The notes: generated by a model from the letters alone, not told the origin. Numbered from the stretch's first letter, positions 1 to 8,014 are shown. The stretch is 32,952 nt of DNA from Vulcanimicrobiota bacterium (GCA_013290125.1 JABCYQ010000030.1:1-32952), one strand, 5' to 3'. Program-made: numbers and translations.

Positions 1-1264
1 GCGCATGGGGCGGTTTGATTCGAACCTTGAGAAGCCTTCTTCCCGCGGTCCGCTCCACGACAAGCGTCACGCCGCCATCGATCGTGACCTGCTCGCCTGG
101 CAATGGCACGCGTCCGAAGAGCCCGAACGTATAGCCGCCGATGCTCTCGAAATCCTCGGTAGGAAGATTCAGACCGAGTTTTTCGTTGACATCGTCGATG
201 CCCATGCGCGCGTCCACGACGACGTCGCCGTCGGCCAGGTGTTCGAGCGATGGCGCTTTGTCGGCCGCTTCGGCATCGTATTCGTCCATGATGTCGCCGA
301 CGATCTCTTCGAGCAGATCTTCCATAGTCACAAGTCCGGCCGTCCCGCCGTACTCGTCGACGACGATCGCGACCGAAACTTTCTCCGCCTGCATCTCGCG
401 CATCAGCTCGTCGATCTTCTTGTTCTCCGGAATAGCTTTGATCGGGCGCATCAGCGGCCGCAGCGCGCCATGCTGATCGCCGCGGCTCACCGCGATGAGC
501 AGTTCGCGGTCGTGGACGACGCCGACGATATGATCGATGTCGCCGTCGAAGACCGGAAGCTTGGAGTAACCCTGCTGGATGACGAGCTCGATCGCTTTTT
601 CGATCGGCTGATCCACATCCGCGCAGACCATGTCCGTGCGCGGGGTCATGACCTCGCGGACGACCGTGTCGCCGAGCTCGAAGATGGAGTGGATCATCTC
701 CTTCTCCTCTTCTTCGATCACGCCGTGTTCCTCGCCGACCGCGACGAGCGCGCGGATGTCGTCTTCGGTGACGTACGGACCTTTCGCCGTGGGATTGCCG
801 CCGAACAGCCGGATGAGCCAATGGGTCACGAAGATCAGGAACCACGTCACCGGACGAAGCACGAAGCGCGCGACTTTGAGCGTCGGCGCCAAGCGCCGCG
901 CCCACAGCGTGGGGTTCTGCACAGCGATCATCTTGGGAACGATCTCGCCGAAGATAAGCGCGCCCACAGTCATGGCCGCGGTCGCCCAGAAGATCGGCCG
1001 CGCGATACCGATGGCGATCGCGAGCCATGTCGCGAGCGAATCCGCCGCCAGCAGCACGATGATGTTCCCGACGAGGATCGTGGTGAGGAATTGATCGCGC
1101 TCGTCGTGCAAGCGCATCAGATCATCGGTCGCGGCGCCCTGAGCGCGCTGCAGGATCCGCAGACGGCTCATAGCGAGAAGCGCGGCTTCAGAGGCCGCGA
1201 AAAAGCCGGCGACTAGGATGAGTACGATAATGCCGACGAGCGCCGGCAACTTGGGATCTGTCAC
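1..1264 (-). CDS. CorC/HlyC-type CNNM-CBS membrane protein (3' end off the window)
   Basis: Reading the minus strand from GTG 1264 gives 421 residues with no stop before the left edge, so only a short C-terminus should be missing. Residues about 5-185 form a CNNM/DUF21 membrane domain with a hydrophobic first helix ending FFAASEAALLAMSRL. A CBS pair follows at about 205-325, starting EVMTPRTDM and closing DEYGGTAGLVTMEDLLEEIVGD, and then a CorC_HlyC domain. The family is linked to magnesium/cobalt efflux or magnesium homeostasis; some members are misnamed hemolysins. The GTG has no Shine-Dalgarno of its own: it overlaps the stop of a 19-codon ORF (GTGA) and lies inside a short inverted repeat, so translational coupling is likely. 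It ends the rpsU-to-dgkA cluster; ybeY-corC neighbourhood is common in bacteria. Family assignment is firm, transport role is not shown by sequence. Confidence 0.93.
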   Translation of the reverse strand, partial: MTDPKLPALVGIIVLILVAGFFAASEAALLAMSRLRILQRAQGAATDDLMRLHDERDQFLTTILVGNIIVLLAADSLATWLAIAIGIARPIFWATAAMTVGALIFGEIVPKMIAVQNPTLWARRLAPTLKVARFVLRPVTWFLIFVTHWLIRLFGGNPTAKGPYVTEDDIRALVAVGEEHGVIEEEEKEMIHSIFELGDTVVREVMTPRTDMVCADVDQPIEKAIELVIQQGYSKLPVFDGDIDHIVGVVHDRELLIAVSRGDQHGALRPLMRPIKAIPENKKIDELMREMQAEKVSVAIVVDEYGGTAGLVTMEDLLEEIVGDIMDEYDAEAADKAPSLEHLADGDVVVDARMGIDDVNEKLGLNLPTEDFESIGGYTFGLFGRVPLPGEQVTIDGGVTLVVERTAGRRLLKVRIKPPHA

Positions 1265-1294
1265 GCCGTGACTACGTCCAGCTTCGTGCTGGAC
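1260..1294 (-). promoter_or_regulatory. Two hairpins around the start codon of the CorC-type gene
   Basis: On the minus-strand RNA a 7-bp stem with a 5-base loop (1276-1282 pairs with 1288-1294) is followed by a 5-bp stem with a 3-base loop (1260-1264 pairs with 1268-1272). The second stem contains the GTG start codon. Translation of the short ORF through this stretch would open both stems. The complementarity is exact; the regulatory role is inferred. Confidence 0.45.
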
Positions 1295-1320
1295 CGTCTA
1301 CTGCCGGATGTTTCGGTCAT
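1261..1320 (-). CDS. 19-codon putative leader peptide coupled to the CorC-type gene
   Basis: ATG 1320 opens a 19-residue frame, MTETSGSRRSSTKLDVVTA, whose TGA overlaps the GTG start of the CorC-type gene. A GAGGAG Shine-Dalgarno sits at 1323-1328, closely spaced, whereas the downstream gene has none. Bases 1276-1294 inside the ORF form a 7-bp hairpin, and 1260-1272 form a second inverted repeat containing the GTG. The peptide resembles no known protein; its likely role is cis control of translation, which is inference. Codons are unremarkable. Confidence 0.5.
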   Translation of the reverse strand: MTETSGSRRSSTKLDVVTA

Positions 1321-1361
1321 ATCTCCTCGGGTGTCCCAGGTATTCGCTGGCGCCGCACCAT

Positions 1362-1724
1362 TTACTTGCCCAAAAGCGCGGTGCCGTAAGCAAGCGCTAC
1401 GGCCGCTCCGGCAGCGATAGCTATCATCAGCACGGCTCCTGCACCCGCGTGCTTCGCCGAACGCGCCAGAGGATGATTGCCGGGCTGGAACAGGTCGATG
1501 CCGTGCTCGAGGCCTGTGTTGAACAGTTCCGCCGTCATCACCGCGCCGCATGCGATCACGATGACCGCCCATCTGACCAAGTCGAAATGCAGCACGATCG
1601 CCCCCGCGACGACCAAAAGTGTCAGGACGATCTGTATGCGAAAATTCGATTGTTCGATCGCCGTTTGATAGATGCCGTCGATCGCGTCGACTACAGCGTG
1701 AGCGAAGGAGCGGAGCGCGCTCAT
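1362..1724 (-). CDS. dgkA: Diacylglycerol kinase / undecaprenol kinase family protein
   Basis: A 120-residue integral membrane protein of the DgkA family, which phosphorylates diacylglycerol or, in Gram-positives, undecaprenol with ATP. Three membrane helices are visible (about 32-48, 52-70, 94-114). Family residues present are E24 (E. coli E28), E66, N69, E73 and D77 within AELFNTGLEHGID, and K91 near the third helix. The Asp that normally follows this Lys (KD) is replaced by His (K91-H92). ATG 1724 shares a 4-base ATGA overlap with the ybeY stop, so translation is coupled. Length matches the family. Substrate cannot be told from sequence; the monoderm-like gene order favours undecaprenol. 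Confidence 0.9.
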   Translation of the reverse strand: MSALRSFAHAVVDAIDGIYQTAIEQSNFRIQIVLTLLVVAGAIVLHFDLVRWAVIVIACGAVMTAELFNTGLEHGIDLFQPGNHPLARSAKHAGAGAVLMIAIAAGAAVALAYGTALLGK

Positions 1725-2176
1725 GCGCCCGTCAATTCTCGGACGAGACGCCGGGTCATGCCGTGCATGCGCGCGGCCTCGCGCGGTTCGCGGTGATCGT
1801 AGCCGCAGAGGTGCAGCGTGCCGTGCACGACCAGACGGGCTAGTTCGGTCCGCAACGGAGCGCCGTATTCGTGCGCTTGACGGCGGGCCGTTTCCACCGA
1901 GATCACGATGTCGCCGAGCGGCTCATCGTGTTCGAGACCGTCTCCGATATCGAATGAGAGAACGTCGGTTGCCCGATCGATCCCGCGAAATGTCCGGTTG
2001 AGTTCCCGGATCTTTCTATCGCCGGTCAATACCACGGCGATGTCGCCAAGCACGGCGGGCGCGGCGCGCGCCAGGGTCGCGCGCACGGCGCGCCGGAGAA
2101 ATGCCGCCGGACAGACGCGGCCATTCCCCGCCCCACGCACAGACACGCGAGGCCCGTCAGCCCGGCCGGCGGGCAT
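1721..2176 (-). CDS. ybeY: Endoribonuclease YbeY
   Basis: YbeY is a zinc-dependent endoribonuclease of 16S rRNA maturation and ribosome quality control. The metal-binding signature HGTLHLCGYDH is present with H118, H122 and H128, and the family block ELNRTFRGIDRATDVLSFD lies before it. From ATG 2176 the protein has 151 residues and overlaps the phoH stop by 20 bases. An in-frame GTG at 2146, just past the phoH stop, would give 141 residues and fits the usual N-terminus about as well; the start is therefore uncertain. It is followed by dgkA with a 4-base overlap, as in Bacillus. Confidence 0.93.
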   Translation of the reverse strand: MPAGRADGPRVSVRGAGNGRVCPAAFLRRAVRATLARAAPAVLGDIAVVLTGDRKIRELNRTFRGIDRATDVLSFDIGDGLEHDEPLGDIVISVETARRQAHEYGAPLRTELARLVVHGTLHLCGYDHREPREAARMHGMTRRLVRELTGA

Positions 2177-3125
2177 AGCGTGCGATGATCGTGCGGATCA
2201 GCGGATGGCGCACGACGTCTGCCTCCGTGAGCCGGACGATGGCGATGTCTGGCGCCGCGGTGAACAGTTCCTCGGCGTGCAGCAGTCCGGACGAATTTGG
2301 GTGTGGTAGATCGATCTGCGTGTCGTCGCCGCAGACGACCATGCGTGAGCCGCTGCCGATGCGCGTGAGGAACATCTGCATCTGCTCGTCGGACGTGTTC
2401 TGCGCCTCGTCGAGGACGATGAACGCATCGGAAAGCGTTCGGCCTCGCATGTAGGCGAGCGGAGCGACTTCGATCTGACCGCGCTCGACCGCGCGCTGCA
2501 CCGCTTGCGGATCCATGACTTCCGACAACGCGTCGAAGAGCGGACGGAGATACGGATCGACCTTCTCTTGAAGATCGCCCGGAAGAAATCCGAGTTTCTC
2601 GCCGGCTTCGACAGCCGGCCGCGAAAGGATGATGCGCTGAACTTTGCCCGCGCGCAGCGCCTCGAGCGCCAAGACGACTGCCAAGAACGTCTTGCCCGTG
2701 CCGGCGGGCCCGATCCCAAACGTCAGGGTGTGCTTCGCTGCCGCGTCGACAAAATCGCGTTGGCCCGCGCTGCGCGGCCGAACGGGCCGGCCTTTGCGCG
2801 TGACCGTCAACGGTTCGGCGATCGACGCAGGCTCGGACTCTTCGCCTGCGAGCGCGTGGCCGACGTCTTCGACAGTGAGCTCCCGACCCGCCGCCGCTGA
2901 AGCCAGCAGTCGCCGCAATGCAGACGACGCAGCGGCCACTGCGGAGCGCTCGCCGGCCAGCAATATCTCGTCGCCCTGCACGTGCAGTTGGGCCCCCGTG
3001 GCACGCTCGAGCGCGTCCAAGTTCGCGTCGAGTTGGCCGAAGAGCCGGATGCGATCGTTCAGCGCGCCGATCGAGACGCGCATGCGAGCTTCCGCCTGGG
3101 CCAACGCGGTCGCCTTCGTCTTCAC
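2157..3125 (-). CDS. phoH: PhoH-like P-loop ATPase
   Basis: A 322-residue cytoplasmic protein. An N-terminal KH-like segment (about 20-75) is followed by the PhoH ATPase domain with Walker A GPAGTGKT (139-146), Walker B FIVLDEAQN (about 235-243) and the sensor-like block GDDTQIDLPHPNSSGL. Conserved LSRPAVEAGEKLGFLPGDL lies between them. PhoH proteins are predicted RNA-linked ATPases or helicase relatives and are typically encoded next to ybeY, as here; the exact reaction is not settled. It overlaps the upstream small membrane gene by 4 bases and the ybeY start by up to 20 bases. Confidence 0.93.
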   Translation of the reverse strand: MKTKATALAQAEARMRVSIGALNDRIRLFGQLDANLDALERATGAQLHVQGDEILLAGERSAVAAASSALRRLLASAAAGRELTVEDVGHALAGEESEPASIAEPLTVTRKGRPVRPRSAGQRDFVDAAAKHTLTFGIGPAGTGKTFLAVVLALEALRAGKVQRIILSRPAVEAGEKLGFLPGDLQEKVDPYLRPLFDALSEVMDPQAVQRAVERGQIEVAPLAYMRGRTLSDAFIVLDEAQNTSDEQMQMFLTRIGSGSRMVVCGDDTQIDLPHPNSSGLLHAEELFTAAPDIAIVRLTEADVVRHPLIRTIIARYARRPG

Positions 3126-3643
3126 CAGTCGGCGGCGAGACTCGCGCCGGGCCGCAATCCAACCGGCGGGCCGATGACGGCCGCTGCGACGATCGACATC
3201 GTCGCAAAGTTCTGACCGCTGGCCAGCCCCATGAACTGGCCGACGTTGAGCGCCGCGGAACTCGCGGTGTCATACGCCAGCGACGACGACCCGGCGTTGT
3301 CGAGCGTCATCGTATCGAACGCCGGCATGTTCGGCGCGACCATATTCGTGAGCATGCTCATCGGTTGATCCGCAACCGGCGCGATGTAGCGCGGCGCCGG
3401 CTGAGCGACCGGTTGTGCGGCGGCCTGAGCCGAGACGGCGCGGATCACGCGCACCGCGCTCTGCATCGCCTGGACGCGCTGAACCGGCGTCGGACGAACG
3501 CCGCTCGGGTACTGCGCGGCCGCCGATGTGTCCTGGCCGCCGGCTTGCGCCTGGGCTTGGCTGCGCGCGATCGCCTTGCGGATGGAACTGACGGCGCCGA
3601 ATATCCAGATCGCGACGACGACGATGATGAAGAGATCGGACAT
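3122..3643 (-). CDS. Small membrane-anchored protein of unknown function
   Basis: A 173-residue protein not recognised from any family. One strongly hydrophobic N-terminal helix (about 3-19, LFIIVVVAIWIFGAV) is followed by a short basic patch, an Ala/Gln/Pro-rich low-complexity stretch (about 28-85) and a Met/Ala/Gly/Ser-rich C-terminal half. It may be anchored by its N-terminus with a disordered domain. It starts 11 bases after the floA stop and its own stop overlaps the phoH start by 4 bases, so it belongs to the operon. It sits where Bacillus has yqfB-yqfD, but no similarity to those is visible. Confidence 0.8.
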   Translation of the reverse strand: MSDLFIIVVVAIWIFGAVSSIRKAIARSQAQAQAGGQDTSAAAQYPSGVRPTPVQRVQAMQSAVRVIRAVSAQAAAQPVAQPAPRYIAPVADQPMSMLTNMVAPNMPAFDTMTLDNAGSSSLAYDTASSAALNVGQFMGLASGQNFATMSIVAAAVIGPPVGLRPGASLAADW

Positions 3644-3654
3644 TTTCTAGTCCG

Positions 3655-4671
3655 CTACGACGTCGTCGGTCCGGTGGGCGGCGACGCTGGTCCGCTGCCG
3701 CTCGGCTGGCCGCTGCTCGGCTGGCCCGCGATGGTCTGGCGCATCTCGGTGTCGGCGAGGACGTTCTTCATGCGATAGTAGTCCATCACGCCGAGATTTC
3801 CAGCGCGGAACGCTTCCGCCATGGCCGTGGGAACGAGGGCTTCGGCCTCGACGACCTTCGCCCGCATCGCCTGCGTCTGCGCTTTCATCTCTTGCTCTTG
3901 CGCGAGCGCGGCGTACTGACGTTCTGCCGCCTTCGCCTGCGCGACCCTGCGGTCGGCCTCGGCCTGTGCGGTCTGCAGATCGGCGCCGACGTTTCGTCCG
4001 ACGTCCACATCCGCGATGTCGATCGAGACGATCTCGAAACCCGTTCCGGCATCGAGACCCTTCGAGAGCACCGTCTTGCTGATATGATCCGGGTTTTCCA
4101 ATACTTCCTTATAGTCTGCGCTCGAACCGACGGCGGCTACGACGCCTTCGCCGACGCGCGCCACGATCGTCGCTTCACCGGCGCCGCCGACGATGCGTTC
4201 GACTTTCGTGCGCACGGTGATCCGCGCTTTGACGTTGAGCTGAATGCCGTCTTTTGCGACGCCTTGAAATATGGGCGTCTCGATGACCTTCGGCGTGACG
4301 TATGCGGCAAGTGCTTCTTGCGGGTTGCGTCCGGCGAGGTCGATGGCCGCCGCCTGACCCCAGTCGAGGGGCACTTGAGCGCGCTGCGCGGCGATGAGGC
4401 TCTGCACGACCACGTCGATGTGGCCGCCGGCGAGATAGTGCGCGATCAGGAGGTCTGTGCTCACCGGAACGCCGGCTTTGACTGCGGTTATCAGGTTCTG
4501 GACGATCACCGATGGCGGCACGCGCATGAAGCGCATCCGCACGAGGCTGAATATCCCAAGGGGTACGCCCGCGGAGAGAGCGCTGATCCACAATCCAAAC
4601 GGGAAGTAGTAAAGGAACATCATGAAGAGGATGAAGACTGCGATCGCGGCGAGGATGGCGATGATACTCAT
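3655..4671 (-). CDS. floA: Flotillin-like scaffold protein FloA
   Basis: A 338-residue FloA (YqfA family) protein that organises functional membrane microdomains. An N-terminal membrane-inserted segment (about 3-45) precedes the typical block [19 protein letters not shown], the flotillin/SPFH-like domain ([24 protein letters not shown] region) and a helical Ala/Glu/Gln-rich region (about 235-300) of coiled-coil type. The last 25 residues are a Ser/Gly/Pro/Thr-rich tail. It lies 16 bases downstream of the NfeD-type gene; floA and nfeD are usual partners. AGGAG at 4685-4689 is 13 bases from the ATG, rather far. Identification is firm. Confidence 0.95.
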   Translation of the reverse strand: MSIIAILAAIAVFILFMMFLYYFPFGLWISALSAGVPLGIFSLVRMRFMRVPPSVIVQNLITAVKAGVPVSTDLLIAHYLAGGHIDVVVQSLIAAQRAQVPLDWGQAAAIDLAGRNPQEALAAYVTPKVIETPIFQGVAKDGIQLNVKARITVRTKVERIVGGAGEATIVARVGEGVVAAVGSSADYKEVLENPDHISKTVLSKGLDAGTGFEIVSIDIADVDVGRNVGADLQTAQAEADRRVAQAKAAERQYAALAQEQEMKAQTQAMRAKVVEAEALVPTAMAEAFRAGNLGVMDYYRMKNVLADTEMRQTIAGQPSSGQPSGSGPASPPTGPTTS

Positions 4672-4687
4672 GCGATTGTGACGACTC

Positions 4688-6061
4688 CTAGCGCGGGCTT
4701 TGCGCGCGCTTGACGACGATGGTTGCGCCTTGCACGCGCTGGACGACGACTTTCGTCTGCGGCGGGATGAAATCGCCTTCGGTCTGCACTTGGTACCGGA
4801 CGCCGCCTACCGATGCGACGCCCGCTGGACGAAGCATGGATTCCGCGACGCCCTCGCGTCCGACGAGCTCCGTGAGTTCGTGCGCCGCGACGAATCCCGC
4901 TGAGGGCGCCTGTACGCCGGCAAATGCCAGGCGGCGGCCGAACGCGCTCTGCGGCAGCCAGCGTAAGAGGTAGATGAATATAGCGATCGAGGCGATCAAC
5001 GAGATCGCCGTGGTCTCCGCACCCAAAATCCAGACGCCGCTGCCGAAGGCGAGCACGATGCTGCCTAAGATCAGCATGCTGCCGACGATGCCCGAAATGC
5101 CGTGTCCGGGCAGCACGTGCAATTCGAACAGCAGGCCGACGACGCCCAGACCGAAGAGCGCGAGAATCACGAAGTTCGACGTTCCGGCAACGATATGGGC
5201 CCCGAAGAACAAGGCGAGCGCCAAAAAGCCGACGAGCCCGGCGATCAGATGCTGCGTCTGCAGTTCGATCAGGATCCCGAGAAAGCCGATCGTCAACAGC
5301 AGACCCGATACGCGCGGGTCGGTCACGAACTGGGCGATCCCTTCGCCCCAGTTCGGCGCGAACACCACGAGACGCGCGCCCGAGAAACCGGCGTCGGCGA
5401 GCGCAACATCGAGACTGGTGACGATCCCATCCGCCATGCCGTGCTGCTTCGCTTGCGTGGGGTTGAGCGAGACGACTTGGCCTTTGTGATTGATGCCGGC
5501 CACCACGATGCTCGGGTCCACGAACGCGCCGGCGATCGTCTTGTCGCGGTGATGGGCGATCGCGACGCCTTCGACCTTCGAGCGGAAGGCCGCGATAAAT
5601 TTCTCGTCGACCGGTGATTCGCCGCCAGGTCCGATCGTGATCGGCAGCGCGGCCCCCATGCTGGACCCTTGCTGCATGTAGATCTTGTCGCACGACAGTG
5701 CGATAAAGGCTCCGGCGGACCATGCTCGGCTCGTCACGTAGGCGATCGTCGGAACGCCGGCGTTCGAAATCGCGTCGCTGATGTCGACCGCGTCGTCGAT
5801 GGCCCCGCCGTCGGTGTTGATGCGGAACACGATCGCACTCGCGTTGTTGGCTTTTGCGTCCGATATCGCACGCTGCACGCGATGCGCCATGCCGACGTCG
5901 ATCACGTCGTCGATGTCGACGACCTCGATCGTCCTCTGACCTACAACGGTCGCGTCAGCCGACGCTTTTCCCGAGATCCCGAACCACGGGGCAAGGCTTC
6001 CGATGATGAAAGCGACGCTAAAAAGGACGCGCACCCATTTCGGCAGCACGCGCTTCGTCAC
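4688..6061 (-). CDS. NfeD family ClpP-class membrane serine protease (YqeZ-like)
   Basis: A 457-residue protein with an N-terminal signal or anchor segment (about 10-35), a ClpP/crotonase-fold protease domain (about 45-235), four or five membrane helices (about 255-375) and a C-terminal soluble NfeD OB-fold domain (about 390-455). The expected Ser-Lys dyad is visible: S115 in SRAWSAGAF and K154 in [10 protein letters not shown]. The family is known from archaeal 1510-N, a stomatin-cleaving protease, and in bacteria pairs with flotillin. It overlaps yqeY by 4 bases and precedes floA, so both likely act at the same membrane sites. Confidence 0.93.
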   Translation of the reverse strand: MTKRVLPKWVRVLFSVAFIIGSLAPWFGISGKASADATVVGQRTIEVVDIDDVIDVGMAHRVQRAISDAKANNASAIVFRINTDGGAIDDAVDISDAISNAGVPTIAYVTSRAWSAGAFIALSCDKIYMQQGSSMGAALPITIGPGGESPVDEKFIAAFRSKVEGVAIAHHRDKTIAGAFVDPSIVVAGINHKGQVVSLNPTQAKQHGMADGIVTSLDVALADAGFSGARLVVFAPNWGEGIAQFVTDPRVSGLLLTIGFLGILIELQTQHLIAGLVGFLALALFFGAHIVAGTSNFVILALFGLGVVGLLFELHVLPGHGISGIVGSMLILGSIVLAFGSGVWILGAETTAISLIASIAIFIYLLRWLPQSAFGRRLAFAGVQAPSAGFVAAHELTELVGREGVAESMLRPAGVASVGGVRYQVQTEGDFIPPQTKVVVQRVQGATIVVKRAQSPR

Positions 6062-6513
6062 GGTGACACGCGTGCATCCATCGCGGCGCGGACCGCCGCT
6101 TGGATCGCCTTTCCCGGGGCTTTGTCTTTGAGCGCGCCCATGGCAGCCTTCATCGCGTCTGGAAATGTCGCAGTGGGCGGAAGTCCGGCGATCAGCGCGT
6201 CGATCGTTGCACGCAATTCTGCGTCGGTCAATTCTTTCGGCAGATACTCGCCCAAGATCGCGCGTTCGCGCGTCTCCTTGTCTGCGAGTTCCTGCCGTCC
6301 GGCTTTCGCGAACTGCTCGATCGAGTCATCGCGCTGCTTGACCTGCTTGCGAAGGACGTCTTCTTCTTCCGAGTGGGCGAGCGGCGCTGTGGCGTCGATC
6401 TGGCGGTATTTGATCGCAGAAATCGCCATCCGGAGCGTATCCATACGCTCGGTGTCTCGCGCCTTCATCGCCGTCTTCAGATCGGCGTTCAGGCGTTCTA
6501 GGATTGTGGGCAT
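6058..6513 (-). CDS. yqeY: YqeY/GatB-like protein
   Basis: A 151-residue cytoplasmic protein of the YqeY family, related to the C-terminal domain of the tRNA amidotransferase subunit GatB. Typical blocks are the start LERLNADLKTAMKARDTERMDTLRMAISAIK and the middle EQFAKAGRQELADKETRERAILGEYLPKEL; the C-terminal helical domain ends KAPGKAIQAAVRAAM. Precise function is unknown; a tRNA-related role is assumed from the fold. It lies 105 bases downstream of rpsU, the standard neighbour, and its stop overlaps the next start by 4 bases. Confidence 0.93.
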   Translation of the reverse strand: MPTILERLNADLKTAMKARDTERMDTLRMAISAIKYRQIDATAPLAHSEEEDVLRKQVKQRDDSIEQFAKAGRQELADKETRERAILGEYLPKELTDAELRATIDALIAGLPPTATFPDAMKAAMGALKDKAPGKAIQAAVRAAMDARVSP

Positions 6514-6550
6514 TCGGCTCCGTGCGGCGCTTGCGCCGCTTGCAAACGGT

Positions 6551-6618
6551 AGAGGGCGACCTTTCGGACGCCCTCTGAGAGACCCTTTCCCTTGTGCCGT
6601 GCGCGCATCAGATGCGCG
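6551..6618 (-). promoter_or_regulatory. Two hairpins between rpsU and yqeY
   Basis: Directly after the rpsU stop lies a 7-bp stem with a 3-base loop (6602-6608 with 6612-6618). Further on, an 8-bp stem (6551-6558 with 6569-6576) can extend by two pairs past a T-T mismatch and close on a GAAA tetraloop. Neither is followed by a T-run, so they look more like RNA-processing, stability or rho-dependent signals than intrinsic terminators. The stems are seen; their role is inferred. Confidence 0.4.
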
Positions 6619-6789
6619 TCAGCTCCGGCGTTTGCGCGCTGCCGCGGATTTCTTCTTGCGGCGAACGCTGGGTTTTTCGTAGTGTTCGTGGCGGCGCGCT
6701 TCCGCGAGCACACCCGCCTTCTGACACAATTTCTTGAAACGCTTGAGGGCGCTTTCGATCGATTCGTTCGGTCCGACTCTGGTCTCCAT
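6619..6789 (-). CDS. rpsU: 30S ribosomal protein S21
   Basis: A 56-residue basic protein starting [20 protein letters not shown], followed by the family motif with [14 protein letters not shown] and an Arg/Lys tail: a complete S21 of normal length. S21 sits near the anti-Shine-Dalgarno helix of 16S rRNA and assists initiation. The start ATG 6789 is set by the AAGGGGGTG Shine-Dalgarno (6799-6807) and by the family N-terminus. A longer frame reaching to 7671 on this strand runs into the repeats and neighbouring gene and is not credible. First gene of the cluster that leads to floA and phoH. Confidence 0.95.
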   Translation of the reverse strand: METRVGPNESIESALKRFKKLCQKAGVLAEARRHEHYEKPSVRRKKKSAAARKRRS

Positions 6790-6818
6790 GAATCCAAACA
6801 CCCCCTTCGCAGACGCGA

Positions 6819-6841
6819 GATGCGGGCCCGAGGCCCGCATC
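6819..6841 (-). promoter_or_regulatory. 10-bp hairpin in the rpsU leader
   Basis: Bases 6819-6828 pair perfectly with 6832-6841 across a 3-base loop, giving a GC-rich stem about 30 nt upstream of the rpsU ATG and just before its Shine-Dalgarno. No T-run follows. It could stabilise the transcript or take part in S21 autoregulation; the role is inferred. Confidence 0.4.
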
Positions 6842-6946
6842 CGGCGGTTTAAGTTGTCGTGTACAGCCTCTATTTCGCGGTATCGGAAAACGGCCCTTGT
6901 AGGGCACACCTTTCTGTGGCCGTCCCGCAGATTTTGAGGGATATGG

Positions 6947-7062
6947 CTGAAGGGGCCGACCAGCCTGAAGGGGCCGACTTTATGTCGGCCCACGTTGACG
7001 TTGGCCTGGGCCGACATAAAGTCGGCCCCTTCCGGCAAGGTGGCGAACCGGCAAGGTGGCGA
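6947..7062. repeat. Mosaic palindrome and tandem-repeat cluster
   Basis: A 14-base unit (CTGAAGGGGCCGAC) occurs at 6947-6960 and 6965-6978. A perfect 25-base inverted repeat (6968-6992 with 7007-7031) has a 14-base loop, and each arm is itself a small palindrome (GGGCCGAC-TTTAT-GTCGGCCC). A 15-base unit starting CCGGCAAGG is repeated at 7032-7046 and 7048-7062. The cluster lies between the stop of the metallophosphoesterase gene and the rpsU promoter region, and may end the upstream operon. It resembles REP-type intergenic palindromes. Confidence 0.8.
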
Positions 7063-7072
7063 GTAGGTAATA

Positions 7073-8014
7073 TTAGCGGCGCGGGCCGTGGCAGACGCCG
7101 CTGCCCGAGTCCCGAAACGTCTCTCCGGGGATAGGCACGAAGCTCCAGTCATAACTATGTGGGTGGAGCGTGAGGAGCAGAACTCCGTACGTCGACCAAT
7201 TCCGAACGAGGCTGTTCGGAACCGCGTGACCGAACAAGTCGTGGCTCTTGCCACCGGTTCCCACGACGAACTCGCGTATGCCGCGGCTTTCGTCAAGCGA
7301 ACCCGCCGGGGTCTGCGGCGCAAAGCGTTCATAGTCGTGATCGTGGCCCGCGAGCGCGATGTCCGCTCCAGCTTCGTACAGATCTCGCCAGAACGGTTGA
7401 TACGCAGGGTCGGAATGGTGACCGCCTGACGAAAAGCGCGGCTGGTGCCAGTACGCGAGCGTGCACGAAGATCGGTGCGACGAGAGGTCGGCATGGAGCC
7501 AGCGCTCCTGCGCGGAGCCGGCTTGGCACCCGCCCACGAAATCGCAATTGCCGTTGAGCGATACGATGTGCCACGATCCGATGTCGAAGCTGTAGTATCC
7601 CAAATCGGCTGGGCCGGCGCTCTTGCCGAAATAGCCGAAGTAGCCGGCCGCTCCGGGCGTGTAGTATTCATGATTGCCGGGAGTCGGATGCGTGATGGCC
7701 TCGAGAGTTCCCCACGTCAGCGCATACCCGTATGCGAAATCATCGGGCGTCGCGCTCTGATACTGCTCGTCGCCCAAAGCGAGCACGGCGGCGACGTGCT
7801 CCATCTTGATCAAACGCGCTGTCTCTCCCATCCGGCACCATCCCAAGAGACCGGTCATGGTCTTGTCGATCATGCCGAACGGATCGCATGCGATGTCGCC
7901 CGCGGCGGCGATCACCGGATCAGCGGCGCGGCTAGCGGGCGCTTTCGGAGGCGTCGTAGCGTGTGATGGACCTAGGAGGCTCATGAGAATCGAAATCGCT
8001 GCGGCGATCATCAT
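7073..8014 (-). CDS. Secreted metallophosphoesterase (purple acid phosphatase-like)
   Basis: A 313-residue protein starting at ATG 8014, which shares ATGA with the sirtuin stop. A hydrophobic N-terminus (about 2-19) followed by a Pro/Ala stretch suggests a signal peptide. Calcineurin-like motifs occur in order: GDIACD (D40), LGDEQY (D82), PGNHEYY (N114, H115), YWHQPRF (H190) and [10 protein letters not shown] (H224, H226). These bind the two-metal centre of phosphomonoesterases or phosphodiesterases. Substrate is unknown; the layout is closest to bacterial PAP-like phosphatases. It is the last gene of a coupled operon. A longer frame upstream overlaps the sirtuin and is rejected. Confidence 0.88.
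   Translation of the reverse strand: MMIAAAISILMSLLGPSHATTPPKAPASRAADPVIAAAGDIACDPFGMIDKTMTGLLGWCRMGETARLIKMEHVAAVLALGDEQYQSATPDDFAYGYALTWGTLEAITHPTPGNHEYYTPGAAGYFGYFGKSAGPADLGYYSFDIGSWHIVSLNGNCDFVGGCQAGSAQERWLHADLSSHRSSCTLAYWHQPRFSSGGHHSDPAYQPFWRDLYEAGADIALAGHDHDYERFAPQTPAGSLDESRGIREFVVGTGGKSHDLFGHAVPNSLVRNWSTYGVLLLTLHPHSYDWSFVPIPGETFRDSGSGVCHGPRR

Noticed and set aside
5-1216. 403-residue plus-strand open frame
   Set aside because: It lies opposite the CorC-type gene; its Asp/Arg/His-rich product has no family features, while the minus-strand product matches CNNM, CBS and CorC_HlyC domains throughout.
6619-7671. 350-residue minus-strand frame ending in S21
   Set aside because: Only the last 56 residues are S21, with a proper Shine-Dalgarno; the rest crosses the repeat cluster and the metallophosphoesterase gene in another frame.
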